From: Rhabditophanes sp. KR3021
Lineage: Eukaryota; Nematoda; Chromadorea; Rhabditida; Alloionematidae
Reading direction: 5' to 3'
NCBI GenBank assembly: GCA_963281155.1
Contig: CAUJLY010000004.1
Location: 2,232,001-2,296,000, forward strand
Length of the DNA: 64,000 nucleotides
This document shows positions 13,701 through 26,806 of the stretch, in pieces. The translations under genes were made by a program, and so were the position numbers. The notes under the pieces are model-generated. The model worked only from the letters and a program-made list of their open reading frames with translations, was not told the DNA's origin and did no database searches. Position 1 is the stretch's first letter. Every line of letters begins with the position of its first letter.

Positions 13701-16700
13701 TTTTTGAATTCGTCATTGTAATTATGTAAGGATATTCTGAATTGTGGTTTGATTCCCAAAGATTTGACTAGGACAGTAATTTTGTTTGCTTCAAATATCA
13801 ATGTCTTTGGAACTGTCAAAATTCCTTTTTTATTGTAAACAATTTCTCCACAATCATCCTCGTTATCACTTTCTGCAAGTGATGACTTGCAAAAACCAGC
13901 AGCAATAGTGAATCCTTCGCAATTCAAAACATTAGTGCATTCCGTCATACCTTCATCAGATGTAAAAATATTTTCAACAATTGCAACAATAGGCCCGTTA
14001 TCTGAAGAGTAAGTCCATGAATAAAGTACATCAGATTTAATTTCAGTAGGAGATTCGATTACATTAGATTGGGTGAAACCTCCTATTTTAGTGACTTTTT
14101 TAAATTTAATAAAAGTTGGAAAAACAGGCCCGGGTTCCCCTACATCTTCCTCATAATTTCCATAATATTTCATCCATAATGTATTAGATCTTATGAAGTC
14201 TCCAATATTACTAGTATAAGCATGATCCGCATCTGAGACAAGCTCACTATTTGTCCCACAATACCTTCCAAAACTTGGGCCAGTTGAATTATCTTTTCTT
14301 ATTTCGAAGTAACCATCGACACAGTTTTCACTGGCTGGTATTTTGATATCAACGATACTAATTCCAACTTCATTTCCAGGAGCAGTAGAATAAGTATACT
14401 CACATTGGAACTTTCTGATATCACTATCAGCTTGTTCTAGCCCATTCCCAGACAAATTGCCTCCACAGAAATGCCCACTAACTCCGTATTGTAAAACCAT
14501 ATTATGCATTGCTGCATCGTCGGGTTTATCAATTTTTAGAGAAATTGGTCCGTTACATGAGTAAGTATACCATCTGTTTTCGAAATTTATTCTGGAAAAA
14601 TCCCAAGATTCGCTATTTGGAACAGTTGTGCATTTGAAGGAGAAATTGGTTGCGGATGCGTTATTTTGTTCAATTTCAGTTCCTAACCAGATGCTCGTTA
14701 GTTTTACTTTTATTGTGTATATTTCATCCTCACTATCATCCCCTTGAATAGTTAAAAGACATGTTTTAGAAGCTACATTACTGAAGTCGTATGTTTGACG
14801 TTTCTTCGTGGCAATTAAAGTCCCTCCACAAGTAGAATACGCAGTCATTTTGAGGCCAGATATTCTTTCCAGCTGGTTAACTCCATTTGTTTCAGCAGGA
14901 GTCATTTTGACTCCCTTGAAATGAACTTTACTACTATTAGTTGGCGTTGGAATCGTCAATCGCATATGCTCTGTTATAGTTTGACAGAATGTAGCTGCTG
15001 GGACAGTCGGGTTGCGGTGATTATCATAAAGTTCCATGAAACCATTGACTTCTTTATAAGTTTTAGAACAATTTTGTTTTATGGGATAAATTCCTGATGT
15101 AATGTTTTCACTTATTGCTTCGTTGCTGACATGATCAAAGGCAGTTACAAATCGTGGTTCCATGCTAGTGATGTTATAAACAATTACGGTTCCGGCATCA
15201 GATCTGAAATCCCATGTACAATCCATTCCTAATGGATACATATTAGGATAATTTAATGTATGGAAATCGTACTTTTGGCCAGGCTTTAAGTTGACCAAAC
15301 CGCCACAATCTGAATCTGCTACATAAGGGACAAAAATAACAGTCGTCTGAAAAACAACATTATTTTTACCACTAAAATCGTACGCAGAATCTTCTAAATG
15401 AAGATTTATGAAAATATCCTTAGCTGGAGATTCAACATCTGAGTTAGTTAGTTTTGCACATGATTTAAAGAAAGGAAATCCAGTGTGGTTGTTGGATCCA
15501 GTGTAAATGTGTAGTCCATTAAGGCATTCGGTATTTACTTCAGCTGCTGATCTATAGATGTTCTGTTCTAGTGCAACAAGTTTTGGCTTGAATCCGGGAG
15601 GAGCGTTAACTTTCCATTGGCATAAGATTTCGGGCTTTTGAGAATTATTTGACCACAAAGAAGGTGCATTTGTTTTGGAAATTTCGAGTATTGTATTGTT
15701 TTCGGTTACGACACCACCGCATCCTACGGTTTCATAATATAGCCAAAAATTGTTATCAGGATTGCCTGAGCTGAAGTAATGAATATCCAGGACATTTGAT
15801 AATGTTGTAAAATCGTTCAATGGGTAAAGAAATTGATTTCCAAAAAGAAGCGGGTGAGTTGACTCATCAAATGATGGCATATTTTCCATTGATTCAATTT
15901 GACCCCTTCCGATTTTGATGAAAGTGGAACGGGTTAAATTATGAACTTCAAAAGCAACTACATGAACATGTATCTTATTTCCTTCAGCAACCTTAATTGT
16001 CCAATGACAATTGCTATCTTCATAAACTTTATTCCCATATCCAGGACTTTGTATATTTCCATTGAAATCCGATAAAACTATATCTTTACATACTGATTTG
16101 AATTCAGCAAAGAAACCATATCTCGGCAATGGAAAAGCTCTGGCATTTTGGCTATATTTAATGATCATTTCATTTGACGAAGATGTTATTGACGGGAGAG
16201 CTGGTGGTGTGAAACAATACCTTTCAATAACATTCTCCTGCAAGCTATTACCTTCATGAATCGAAATAAAAGTCGGCGAAACTATATGGCAAACTTGATT
16301 CTTTACATTTGCTGCATCTATTAACTCATCCATTTTAATAAAGTTTAGTTGAACTAAATTTCCGAGGGAAACATAAATATGCCATTCACAATTATATCCA
16401 TGAGTATCTTTACGAGGGTATTGCGGAGAGGCTATCGCTCCTGACTTTCCAACTATTTTTCCTCCACATCCACTATTTATTTGCTCATATGAAATTGTAA
16501 ATTGAGGCGTTGAAGGATCAGTTGAACGGAATTGTATGAACAAACTATTTCCTTGTGACCTAATTCCATCCGGTGGGAAGTCTGTTCCACAGAATGATGA
16601 ATTTTTGCCGATTCCTTCGAAACTTGGTGCTTCATCTGTCATTCCATTTTTGATTGTCAGACTCGATGTATGACAGGGAATAGTTGCGTTATTAATGGTA

Positions 16701-19700
16701 AGAAAGATTCTTTTGTGGTTTGGAATAATAATTTGGTAAGTACATGTTTCTAAGAAAGTTAAATTATTGCCCTTGTACTCGATTACTCCACTTGGAGCAG
16801 TAAACACATCATCACACGTGCTTTCGATGTCAATTGCTTCAAAACGAGCCATGAAACCTGAGCCTTGGATAGATCTATCACTAACAAAAACAATAGCAAT
16901 AGTATTAAGGGATGAAATATAAACTGGAGGAGGAATTGTTCCGCAATGAGTTCCTAATAATTGTCCCTTATCATCAGGACCAATATATCCTTCATAAATT
17001 TCGACTTTATCAGAATCACAATGGAGGTTCATATTATTGGAAGCTTCTGTATCAAAGATATCAAAAGTCAATTTTACTATCTTGTCTCTATCCACAACTA
17101 TATCGTAAATACAATGCAAATTCATCATATATTTTTCAGGGAAATTGGGACTTTTAATAGTGCCGTTATTTTGCCTGAAAATTCCGCCACAGCCAATATC
17201 CATGAGTGTATAGTCAAATTTGAAGCCAGTGTTTTTGATGTCTCCACTAAAGCCGTAGTTTATGACGAAGGGTTCAGACATACTGACGATTAGCTGACCG
17301 TTTGGTGAATGGAGAGGATATCTAGGGCAAACAAACTTCTGACTAAGTTTCTTGTCTAAATGGGCTGATGATGTGAATTTAATAAAGTCGGCGATGTCAC
17401 TTAAATCTTCTTCCTTCCTAAAGCATTCCGAGAAAGTTGCCGCTAAGCCTACATGTGTGAAAGTAAGTTTCATGATTTGAGTTCTTTTGCCGTGAATAAC
17501 GAATTTGCAATTAAATGGAATATTAGTAAAATTGGCAGAATCTTCATAATTAGGTGAGATAATAGTTCCATTCTCAGCATCAAAATGTTGCTCACAAACA
17601 GATTTATAGGATAATTTAAAACCTTTGCCAATACCTTCACTATTTGAATGAAAACCGACAATCACTGAGTCTTGTTTAAAAGTTAATTTTTGGGGGACTG
17701 GAGCTGAATTGCAATAAAAACTGGTTACAGCAAAGTTTCCTGGATGAATTATGAATAAATAATCTTCGGAGCATGGCGCTGGAAGATGACTTATCACATC
17801 AAATGATAAGACGTCTATATCAATTATATGATAAGATGTTAACCCTGGATGCGAAATGGATGCATTCAAAAGCCAAATACAATCAATTTCAGAGAAGTAC
17901 AAATTTGGGTAATTCGGAGATTCCAAAGTTCCTTCGAATAAGCCATTTTCGCTGACATTTATAATTCCCCCACATTCATGATTTACTTCTTTTATCTAAA
18001 TTGTGTAAAATTATTAATTTGAATGAATTAAAAAGTTACTTTGTATTTTAAATTAAATCCAAGTTTGCAAGTTTCAAAATTAGTGCATGTAGTTGCTTCA
18101 TCAACGTTTTGATAAATATCATCTGACCAATAAATAGAAGCTGTATTTCCGGAAGTTGAGATAACAACAGGCTGTTTTTCATTTCCACAAACAGATAGAA
18201 TTTTTCTATTAACCTGGAAGATGTCACTATCATAAACATCCAAACTATTCATTGTGCAATTAGACTCTACTTGTGACATCATTTCAACACGTTCAAAGGT
18301 GAGTTCAATGTGTTTTCCAAAAGGAACTGAAATATGCCACATGCAATGGACCATTAAATGTTTTTGGAGGAAGTTAATTTCGCCAAACGGACTGTTTAAG
18401 ACTCCCCCGCAAAGCTTCTTTTCTGTTCTCCAATCAAATTGAAGAGTTTGAGTTAGGGTTGTAAATCTAGTTGGGTCAATTGTCACAAATGCGCGATTGC
18501 CTGTCATGATAATACTTTTATTTATTTGTGGGAAGAATTTGCCATTTGATGTTTCGCATAAATGACCAATTACGGGGGAAGTTTCTGTTTCGCCATCATA
18601 AATTTTTACGACGGCATTTGAGGAGTAACAGAAATTGGTATTTGCGGTGTCAATTACTTCGGTCGAGTTAGGATCATCAATATATTTGATGTCTAAGTAA
18701 AGAATCTTGTCTGGTTGTGGAATTTTAAATCTGACTTGGCAACTTCTAGTCGTATTGTCATAAACATCCAAGTCAAATATGGGAACAACTGACCCATTGT
18801 TGCTGGAAACTTCGTAATGGCAACTAGTAGTTTCGGTATCACAGTCATCTCCCATAAATCCATCAAAGCATTCACACCAACTCGATTTTGAGTCAGATTT
18901 ACAAAGCCCATGATTATTACAACCTCCGTTCTCATCATTTGCGATGCATTTGCTAATTTCTTGGCATTGCCGACCAAGGTATCCTGGCCTGCATAAACAA
19001 CTGAACACTTCATCGCCATCATCGTTTTCTGAATAATGGCAAGTACCTCCGTTTTTACAATAAGAAAATCTGCGAGTTAGTCCACAATCTAATGCGCTAG
19101 ATTGAGGAATTTTACACCCATTAATTCCTATCCCATCACCAATCCATTCGAGTGGACATTCGCATCTATACTTATTTGTCGACATACTAGAGGCTAATTC
19201 AATACATGTAGCCTTAGGATGGCATTCGTGATTAAAACAAGCTGAAATAGGAGTACACTGCCTTCCATCTCCATCATAACCATCAGGGCATTGCCCACAT
19301 TCATACGAAGCGAATGTATTAAAGCATTGAACTTTAGGAGACTTTGAACATTCATTCAAGCGATCATCAGCACATTCATTTACATCCATGCACACTTTTC
19401 CATTTCCGCTGGTTCCTTTAGGGCAATTTGAGCATGAGAATGACCCAATTGTGTTAGTGCAATCAGCTCCTGGGTAGCATGGATTATTTAAACATTCGTC
19501 AATGTCCTCGCAGTAAGGATTTGAAGTGTCATTATGATTTTGAAAGCCATAATTACATAGACAACGGTAATTTAAGGTATTTGAAGTTTGAGAAATGCAA
19601 TGGCCGTGTTCTCCGCATAAATCACTTGATTGATCACAAACGTTTACTCGACTAGTGCAAAGTTCTCCATGGAAGCCATTTTGGCATATGCAATCGAAGC

Positions 19701-20515
19701 CGAAATTTTTGTCTACGCAGGTTCCGTTGTTTTGGCAGGCTTTTGGAGTTCCTTTATAAACATCACATTCGTTTATGCTCTTTTCACATCTGTTGCCCTA
19801 CGAATTATTTAAGTTAATTGGACTTAATTGTACATTTGACTTACGGTATGAGTAAATGGGCAAATACAGAAATATTTATCGGCTGCCGAAAAGCATTGTC
19901 CTCCATTGATACAAGGTTTAGAGTCACAATGATTAATTTCCATCGAATGGAGCCATTCATTCAATAATTTCTGCAGACTCATAATTTGCTTTTGCAGTTT
20001 CCTAGTGTTTCTTTGACGGGTAAGTGTAATGCCATTCATTATCTTAGCTTGTTTAGTTAAATTGCCAATTTTTTCATTTGAACGACGTAATTCTAATTTA
20101 TTTTCTTCTAGGTCAACTTTGGTGGCTATCATTGAATCTTGTAATGTCATTAAACGTTGGATTACTTTATTGTAATTCATTAGAATGCCGTCCATTTGAA
20201 ACTAAATATGAATAAAAATAAATTAGAGTTTAAATAATTAATTTGTACCTTTGTCGGAATATTGCTGATTTGCATGTCATCTAAGTAAATTCCACTTAAG
20301 GTGCCAGGCTTAAAAGTTATATTCTTGCCCATTCCAGCATGGAAGATAATATTTCCATCAACCATAATAATGCGAGACCTGTATTTTAATTACGGAGTAA
20401 CATTTTCTTAAACTTACATTTTTTCATCTTCCTCAAAAATATCTTCCACTCCATCTTGGATAGATTCAACTAGCTTCAAATATAAAAAGAATAAAAAAAA
20501 GTAACCGTACTTCAT
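4761..20515 (-). CDS. Cubilin-like endocytic receptor (EGF and CUB repeats)
   Basis: Exons, 5' to 3' on minus: 20515-20418, 20378-20249, 20201-19845, 19797-18040, 17995-12481, 11325-10013, a proposed 1-nt exon 9945, 8464-6941, 6511-4761; about 4,148 aa. Cubilin is a peripheral membrane receptor for protein uptake. Exon 1 encodes a signal peptide (MKYGYFFLFFLYLKLVES). Exon 3 holds a heptad-like coiled coil and the first EGF. Eight EGF modules then precede about 27 CUB-like units, most opening with CGG or C and with the SPxYP...CxW pattern. This is the domain order and count of vertebrate cubilin (8 EGF, 27 CUB). There is no transmembrane helix, as in the family. Phases agree at every junction only if base 9945 is used as an exon. 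One exon is 5.5 kb long. Three introns hold inserted ORF remnants on the opposite strand. Confidence 0.9.
6570..6835 (+). pseudogene. Unidentified ORF remnant in a cubilin intron
   Basis: The 429-nt intron 6512-6940 is about ten times the local norm. On the plus strand it holds broken coding-like sequence: a frame reading NGNRVLSTKEEVIEEIKNTK near 6590-6645, then, after a frame change, KLGGSLEYILTEHFGSQIKD and a stop near 6827. No family was recognised, and it does not align by eye with the GIY-YIG elements. On the minus strand AG|GT is juxtaposed at 6699/6698, and the heptamer AGGATGT occurs at 6577-6583 and again at the splice acceptor (6507-6513). Confidence 0.35.
8636..9907 (+). pseudogene. 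GIY-YIG-family element copy A (with zinc finger), antisense in cubilin intron
   Basis: The first two exons look intact: 8636-8753 and 8794-9059, with a 40-nt GT-AG intron in matching phase, giving about 128 residues of helical, unrecognised sequence. Downstream the coding sequence is broken. A single zinc-finger-like motif (KCESCPRTFNEFSLFSNHLK) lies at about 9276-9335. The C-terminal part (about 9690-9850) matches copy D: both contain GQPN(G/D)VM(F/I)KKH followed by VKRIS. An AATAAA at 9902-9907 ends it, as in the other copies. It lies opposite in orientation to cubilin. The intact 5' exons could mean recent decay or use of part of the reading frame. Confidence 0.55.
9945..9945 (-). other. 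Candidate 1-nt micro-exon or relic exon start in cubilin
   Basis: On the minus strand a normal 67-nt intron (10012-9946) ends in TTTTAATTTTAG. A single G follows, then a new donor GTAATT. Exon 11325-10013 ends in phase 0, but exon 8464-6941 must be entered with one base already in place. The G supplies exactly that base. A less favoured alternative is the acceptor AATAG at 8493, which keeps phase 0 but makes the CUB unit too long. Confidence 0.45.
11740..12408 (+). pseudogene. GIY-YIG-family element copy B, antisense in cubilin intron
   Basis: Sits in the intron between cubilin exons 12481 and 11325, on the opposite strand. An open stretch of 80 codons (11960-12202) carries HVLYVGESAYIEKRMSHH, a GIY-YIG-type core with the expected arginine. 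Then comes VEAILID with the catalytic-type glutamate, a stop, and a continuing homologous tail (SDSGKPSYE). Upstream at about 11755-11840 a broken Arg/Lys-rich segment (RSRLEPTPKK) resembles the start of copy C. AATAAA at 12403-12408 ends the copy. Confidence 0.6.
12431..12443 (-). promoter_or_regulatory. Juxtaposed 3'/5' splice sites (TTTTTAG|GTGAGT)
   Basis: Reading minus, 12480-12437 is a complete 44-nt intron: donor GTAAGC, branch-like CTAAC and acceptor TTTTTAG. It is followed with no exon bases by GTGAGT, the donor of a second segment that holds element copy B and ends at the acceptor before 11325. This is the layout of a recursive splice site or two adjacent introns with a zero-length exon. 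Confidence 0.5.
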
Positions 20516-21740
20516 TTTAAAATGAACTGTTAAAAAATTAAATAAATTATGAAAGCCTTCACTGTACCAATAGTTTATAAAACTTTTATTTGTTTATTCA
20601 AATAGTTACCAACCAGATCAAATTCCAATCAACTACTGTTACACAAATCTTCATATGAGTGATGAATTAACCCCCAACTTTAAATGTAACCCACATAATT
20701 ATCTGCAATTTTTTGTAATTGGGTTTTGTTTATGGGTGTTATTTATTTTTATTTATTATGAGATCAAATTATGTGTAAAGTGATAGTTTAGTGGAAGTCG
20801 GATGACGAAGGTTATTTGTATAAACAGTACAATTTATCGAGATTAATTTGAATGGTTTGTAAATGATGATAATCTGAATTGGAAAAAACATATGCATTAT
20901 TTTTCGAGTTTCTTAAAAGGCTATTGATATGTGAAAATTTTTAGAGAATTGTGTAAACTATTTTCAAGATAGTCAACTTCATGTTAGCTTTTTACAAATC
21001 ATCATTTAAAATTCAGCACATTTGAATTGCGTGTGCATATTAGAAGCCATAAATTACTTTAACTTCAAAAACTTTGTTATCAGCACGAAGTTCCGTCAAA
21101 TGGCATCCGATACAATTGAACCAAATTTAAATTTAATTTCATTCACAAATTCCCTTTTAGATTTGATTCTCTTTAATAATTAATGAATTTCCTGTTGAAA
21201 CAAATTTACGAATGCAAGCCACTTAATGCACATTGGTTATCATCATTTACAAGATTAGATCGTAATACTATCATCCAAATTCTCCAGATTGTTACTCTTA
21301 TTCACTTTCTATGATTAAATATAAGATCGTTTGATCAATCTAATATTGTACATGATAACACTTTTACAGCGGCGTCTTTAAATTATCACAGGCAATTTTA
21401 GATCTTGCAGAGTCCAGCTGCTATCATTGTTTTCAAAGTGATGGAATTCAATATATTAAAAAATAATCGTCACTGGAAGTGCTTACTTTAGCAATAGGTA
21501 AAAAATCGGCTGATTGATGGGCATGTAAAAGCATAAATCAAAAAGTGTATGCAATGTTTATTGAAAACTTACTGATAACATAATATCTTATCGTCCTATA
21601 GTATAAAGGTTTAACTATAATTATTTTTATATTTAAAGATTAACTTATTATCTCTACAAATTATATCTAAGTATTTTACATTTTAATGTCTCTTATTTTA
21701 CTTTTAAAATGATTAGCTTAATTTTATTCAATTTCAATTC
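20516..21740. other. Intergenic region between cubilin and lap-1 (divergent)
   Basis: About 1.2 kb of AT-rich sequence with no supportable ORF, RNA gene or repeat seen. It separates two genes transcribed away from each other and presumably carries both promoters. Confidence 0.5.
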
Positions 21741-21747
21741 TTTTTAG
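21741..21747 (+). promoter_or_regulatory. Likely spliced-leader acceptor of lap-1
   Basis: TTTTTAG ends one base before the ATG at 21749. A strong 3' splice site with no upstream coding exon and a 1-nt leader is characteristic of nematode trans-splicing. The leader itself cannot be seen here. Confidence 0.5.
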
Positions 21748-21748
21748 A

Positions 21749-23479
21749 ATGACTACTATTTTACCGTCGACTGTAATCGCTGTTAGCCAGATTGACAAAG
21801 GGCATGATGCAATCATCATTGTTTCTCATTCTTTGGAATTAGTTAAGACCCATCCTGTCTTGAACATCTTCTACCCAGCATTATCCGAATACAATAAAGT
21901 AAATGACATCGAAAGTGACATTTGCTGCACCATAATTTTGGTAAGTCCAGAAGTCCACTCTTCCCGCAGACTCGTCTTTTCCAACCCCGGATCCATTGAC
22001 GAGGACTTCGATGACGTTCGTAAATTCAAAACCGCCTCAGTAAAGGCAACCCAAATGGCTGTTAAAGCAGGTGCAAAAAATGCATTGTTGGCAACTTTAT
22101 GTGATACTACCTTTGAAAATGCTTTGCTCGTATCAGCACTAGGTGCTTTACATGCTCTATACATTCCTTTGACTGTTCGTGAAAGAAAACATAACAAAAA
22201 AACAATGGACACATTGTCTATTTTCACAGACAAAGATACTGCTTTATTGACAAAACAATTAAATGGTTTCAACAAAGCGTCTATCTTAACTAGAGATCTT
22301 GGGGATGCTGATCCAATTAGAATGACTCCTTTGAATATTGCTCAACATGTAGAAGAATATTTTGCTGCAGACAAGAACTCATCGGTTAAAGTTAAAGTTG
22401 AAAGAGATATGGATATACTTCAAAAGAATTACCCTTTAATGATGGCTGTTTCTAGATCAGCTAATGATGTTCCTTCCCACCGGCCTTGTTTGATTAGGTT
22501 GGAATATGAAGGCGAAAAGGTTCAAGGAAAAGAATATCACACATTGATGCTAGTTGGTGGGTTATTTAAATGTATGTGCTAATTTAATTGTTGAAGGAAA
22601 GGGAGTAACTTTTGATTCGGGTGGTATTAACTTGAAAATAGGGCCAAATATGAATGGAATGTGCATGGATAAATATGGCTCGGCCGTTGTTGCAGGATTT
22701 GTTGCTCTTTGCGATATTTGGAAGCCAAAAGGAATCAAGGTTGTTAGTTACTTACCTATGGTTAGAAATAGTATTGGATCCAACTCATATACTTGTGATG
22801 AATTGATAAGAACTAGAAGCAACAAAGTCTTGCGTATAATGAATACGGATGCTGAAGGTAGTTTAAGATTGCTAAATACGTTTGTAATAGTAAATTTAAT
22901 TCAGGAAGAATATCAATGCTCGACCCATTAACGGAATTTGTTGAAGAAGCAATTCACGAAATTAATCCTCATCTTATGACATTAGCAACTCTAACCGGTC
23001 ATGCTGTCATGTCTCATGGAGATTATGCTGCAATTATGGACAATGGACCGGCTCAAAAGAGTGGATGGGCCCAAGAATTATCTGAAATTGGGAAAGCCTA
23101 TGGACAGCCAGTAAATATCTCTATTTTGCAAAAGGAAGATTTACAATACAATGATCCTGAATGTGAAGAAGCTGATCTAAGACAAACTAACAGATATCCT
23201 TCCGTCCAAACAGTCAGAGGGCATCAAGGACCAGCTGGATTCATGATTATGGGTTCCGGTGAGTAAATAACTAGCATTCAGCTAAATGCAAAATTAATAA
23301 AAAAATTAAATGCTGATCTAAAACTTTATTTTCCAGGCTTATTAAATCATCAAAACAAAGACAAGATTCCGATCAAATTTACTCATATCGATATGGGATC
23401 ATGCCAAGGAGAATTTCCACACGTCTCTTACCCTAATCCCTTAATTTGTTTTGCTGCAAAATATATTTTGCCACAGTAA
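21749..23479 (+). CDS. lap-1: Leucine aminopeptidase (peptidase family M17)
   Basis: Exons 21749-22556, 22597-22857, 22905-23258 and 23337-23479 give 521 aa, near the usual M17 length. It is a cytosolic, two-metal aminopeptidase that releases N-terminal residues from peptides. The C-terminal catalytic domain has the metal and active-site motifs: GKGVTFDSGG across the first splice junction, KYGSAVVAG, then NTDAEGR, the family signature, formed across the second junction. The N-terminal domain (about residues 1-200) is divergent, as is usual. The third intron is 78 nt; the first two are 40 and 47 nt. Its 3' end converges on rpn-2 with 168 bp between the stops. C. elegans lap-1 is the nearest named relative I know. 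Confidence 0.9.
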
Positions 23480-23647
23480 TGAAGTTATTTTTATACAAAT
23501 AGATTAATAAATAAATAAAAATTTTATTACAATTTTTGGACAAAATAAAAGACGACTCCCAGTTATGTTATAAAAATCATCCTTTATATTTCAGTTAAGT
23601 TAAAATAATATCAAATAGTAATAAATATTTGTATACAATTAAATTAA

Positions 23648-26570
23648 TCAGTATTTTGAAAGGTCTATTTCAAAGGTCCCATGGGGTTTAGCTTCTTCTG
23701 GAAGATTGGCTGGATCGGCTGATCCGGAAGAACCTCCAGCTTCCACTAGGGCCACGATTTCTTCAGCTTCGTTTGGCTTACGATCTTTCAACATGATGAT
23801 TCCACCGTTTACAATGGATTTGACCGGGGTGTAGCGACTGTTCTCAGTAATGGAGAGAGTCTTGAGTTGAAGGCGAACACATCTCCCAGGGTTTTGAATA
23901 TTGTGAGTAAGTGCTTCTGGTTCTTTCTTCTCAGGAACTACCTCCTTGTCGACTTCCATCTTTTCTGGTTCTGGAACTTTGGGCTCGATTTTTACAACGA
24001 ACTTTCCAGATCTCGACCCCTTTTTCTTGTTTGAGATAGACAAAATAGCTGTTTCAACTCTTTCCAAGTCTTCCTTCTTCTTTTCAACGGTGGCTGGGGG
24101 ATAAGCGAAGGTAGAAACCTTGGCATTACATCTGAATTCAGTTGCTGGCATCTTAAGATCCTTGTTAAGACCAATAACGCAAGTTGGACGGAAGATAAGA
24201 GTGGAGAAATGAATGTAAGAATGCCAGTACCAATGCTGGAGGAAAACAAAAGTCCCAACAATACTTTGCATGTCTGGGTGTCCATTTTTGTTCTTGAGAG
24301 AAATGGTTACGTTACGACCGCCAGCATCCAGAATTCCTTGTGAAATCATAGCTCCGAATCTTGTGATAGCGTCTTCAGTCTTTTCAGTTGTCATCTTGGC
24401 TAAAGTTTTACGATACTCTGTTACTTTAGAGCAAGTAGCTTCAGTTTGTTGGACAAGGATGAAAGATAGAGCAATCATAGCTCCTTGTCTTACATAATTT
24501 TCCTTAGCCTGAACCAAAGGTTCCAACAAAGCAATCGCCTCTTTGTATCCAGTTCCGGCGCATGCAATTCCCAAAGCCATAGCAGCTCCATATCTTACGT
24601 GTCCATTGAAATGCTCAACTAACATGGCAGTGTAAGAAATACATTGTTCTGGGTCATTACACAGGACGAATCCAATAGCGATAACGGCGTACCTCTTCAC
24701 ATCTTGGTTTGGATCAGTAGCAACCTTGGAGAGTAATTTTCTAACAATACTTGCCTTGGAAGTTCCGGCGTAAGCCATAGCTAGAGCACAAACTCCGGTT
24801 TGTCTGAAAACAGCATTAGATTTATCTTCCAAAAGTTCGTTGATCCATGAATCAGCTTCTTCCCCTTTACCATAAGCCATGATAGCGATTCCATTGCGTA
24901 GCCCTCTTTGGATCTTGTCATGTTCGGTATCCTTCACGTATTGGATCATTTCCTTTAAGTAGGAGTTTTGGATCTTCCCGCACATGACTAATCCCATAGC
25001 AGTTGCGGCAGCTTCTCCGGCAACAGCTTCATCAGAAAACGTAACATCACGAAGGGCTGCATAAACCTTGTCATCGTGTGAAGCTAAGTTAGTTAATCCG
25101 AGAGCAAGAGATGCTCCGTGACGAACAGGAGAGGTTTTTCCCTTGGATAATTCTTCGGTTAAGAATTTGGTCACTTCTGGGTTGCCATGATTGGCATGAA
25201 TAAGACCATAAGCATACAAAGAACCGCCTTCCTTGAATCCAAATTGGTCAGTCTCTCCTTTTGGCAAGTATGGATCGAGGAGTTTCTTGGCTCTTTCTTC
25301 GTGTCCTTTGTGGATTAATCCTAAGGTAGCAACTGCATTGAATTTGTTCCAATTGATAGCTTTTGAGATCCATTCAAGATTATCTCTAAGAAAATCGTCA
25401 CAAGTAGTTCCTAAATGCATAATTCCATTAGCAACAACAACCGCGTTGTGAGTAGTAGAAGCTCTAACGGCATCTTTCATTTGCTTGAGAATCAACATGT
25501 CAGTGTGATTATTTTTGATCAAGAATTGCATATGATGTTTGATTGTTTCCTCTCCTTTGAGAATTTTCAAGAGAGTTTCAAAGATTTTTTGGTCGACTCC
25601 GATGATTGTCTTGCAGGAAGTATTACCTTCGGCATCAAGGGTACAGCTAGTTTGAGAATCCATAGCTTTGACAATCTTGTTGATGAATTGTTGGGAGGCA
25701 TTTTCGTAAAGGTCAAAAGCGATTTGATATCCGAGCAAAATCCCCTCCTCATTCTTGCACAATCTTGAAAGAATCTCGGCAACAGCTGAAGGTTGTTCCA
25801 ATTTGATCAAGCATTGACACATCGAACTGAAGTCTGGCTCGGCCATGTCAGAAAACATCTTGAATAGAAGATCAAGGACTTGTCCCTTAAAAGTACTGTC
25901 GATTTCGACTTCAATCACTTTACGAACAGTGTCAGCAAGAACGACTTGTTTGTCGTCAGATCTCTTGATTGTAACTTCGATGATGTCCAGTCTTTTGGTT
26001 TCCAGTGCGAGCCCGATAACGAAACTGTAGTCCTTCTTTTTCAAGTTGGTTTCGAATACGCGGTTAATCAGTTTCTCCAACTTCTCATCAACCAACAGAC
26101 TGTTCTTTCTGCTATTCTTGTAGGTATCGATAGCAGTTTCGATGATCTTGTTGATGAATTGCTCATCCTGAGGCCCATTTTGAGGCGAGGACAAGCGAGG
26201 AGTAAGAGAAAACTTTTCCTCGGCAGCAAGAGCTAAAGCTAAAGCACTGGCATAATCTCCTAGGCAATAAGCAACTTTGGATGAGAGAAGAGCTGCACGA
26301 TGTCTCTGTTTAAAGTTCACGTTTTCGCACAATCTCTCAATCGTCTCAAGATAATTGGCAACCTCAAACCAAGTTGGCGTCAATACATCCCAATCGTCAA
26401 AAGCTTCGATAATAAGCTCCTTGTCTGCCCATGAATAGTGTTCGCTGTCCAGAGCAATCATAAAAGAGGCTAAAGGGAGTCAATATTAGGCAGTGGAATC
26501 AATCAAACTTACAGGCATCCTGGAGTTGGTAGTTTTGAGCTTTCCACTGATTGAGAAGATACAAAGTCAT
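23648..26570 (-). CDS. rpn-2: 26S proteasome regulatory subunit RPN2 / PSMD1
   Basis: Exons 26570-26513 and 26469-23648 (43-nt intron) give 959 aa. It is the large scaffold of the proteasome base, which binds RPN13 and contacts the ATPase ring. The middle (about residues 390-770) carries the tandem proteasome/cyclosome repeats, seen as recurring Gly/Ala-rich helix pairs such as YGLIHANHGNPE, ASLALGLTNLA and YGAAMALGIACAGTG. The C-terminal part has the expected Lys/Glu-rich insert (KMEVDKEVVPEKKEPEA) and the conserved NPGRCVRLQ segment. The first exon adds about 20 residues. A TTTTAG acceptor lies about 10 nt upstream of the ATG. LCMT1 lies 236 bp upstream on the same strand, so shared transcription is possible. 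Confidence 0.95.
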
Positions 26571-26806
26571 AATGTTATTCTAAAATTAGCTTGTAATGAA
26601 ATATAGTAAGCACAATGGATGTTATATGTGTTGTGTTCGGTATAATTTGAATGTCATCATAACGCAAAGACAAGTTGTCGTGGTGAGATTTAATGAGTTT
26701 GGGAGGATGACAAGATAGAGCTATTTATGTAAAAAAGGCAGTAGACAAACACATAAACAAAAAAGTAAAAGATGAGCGAGCTTTTATAGAAGAAAAAAGA
26801 TTAAGA

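Noticed and set aside
4761..20515. Separate CUB-domain genes (4.8-6.5, 6.8-8.5, 9.9-11.2, 12.5-17.9 kb) and an EGF gene (18.0-19.8 kb)
   Set aside because: Splice sites and phases link all pieces, CUB units run across the junctions, and the sum matches cubilin.
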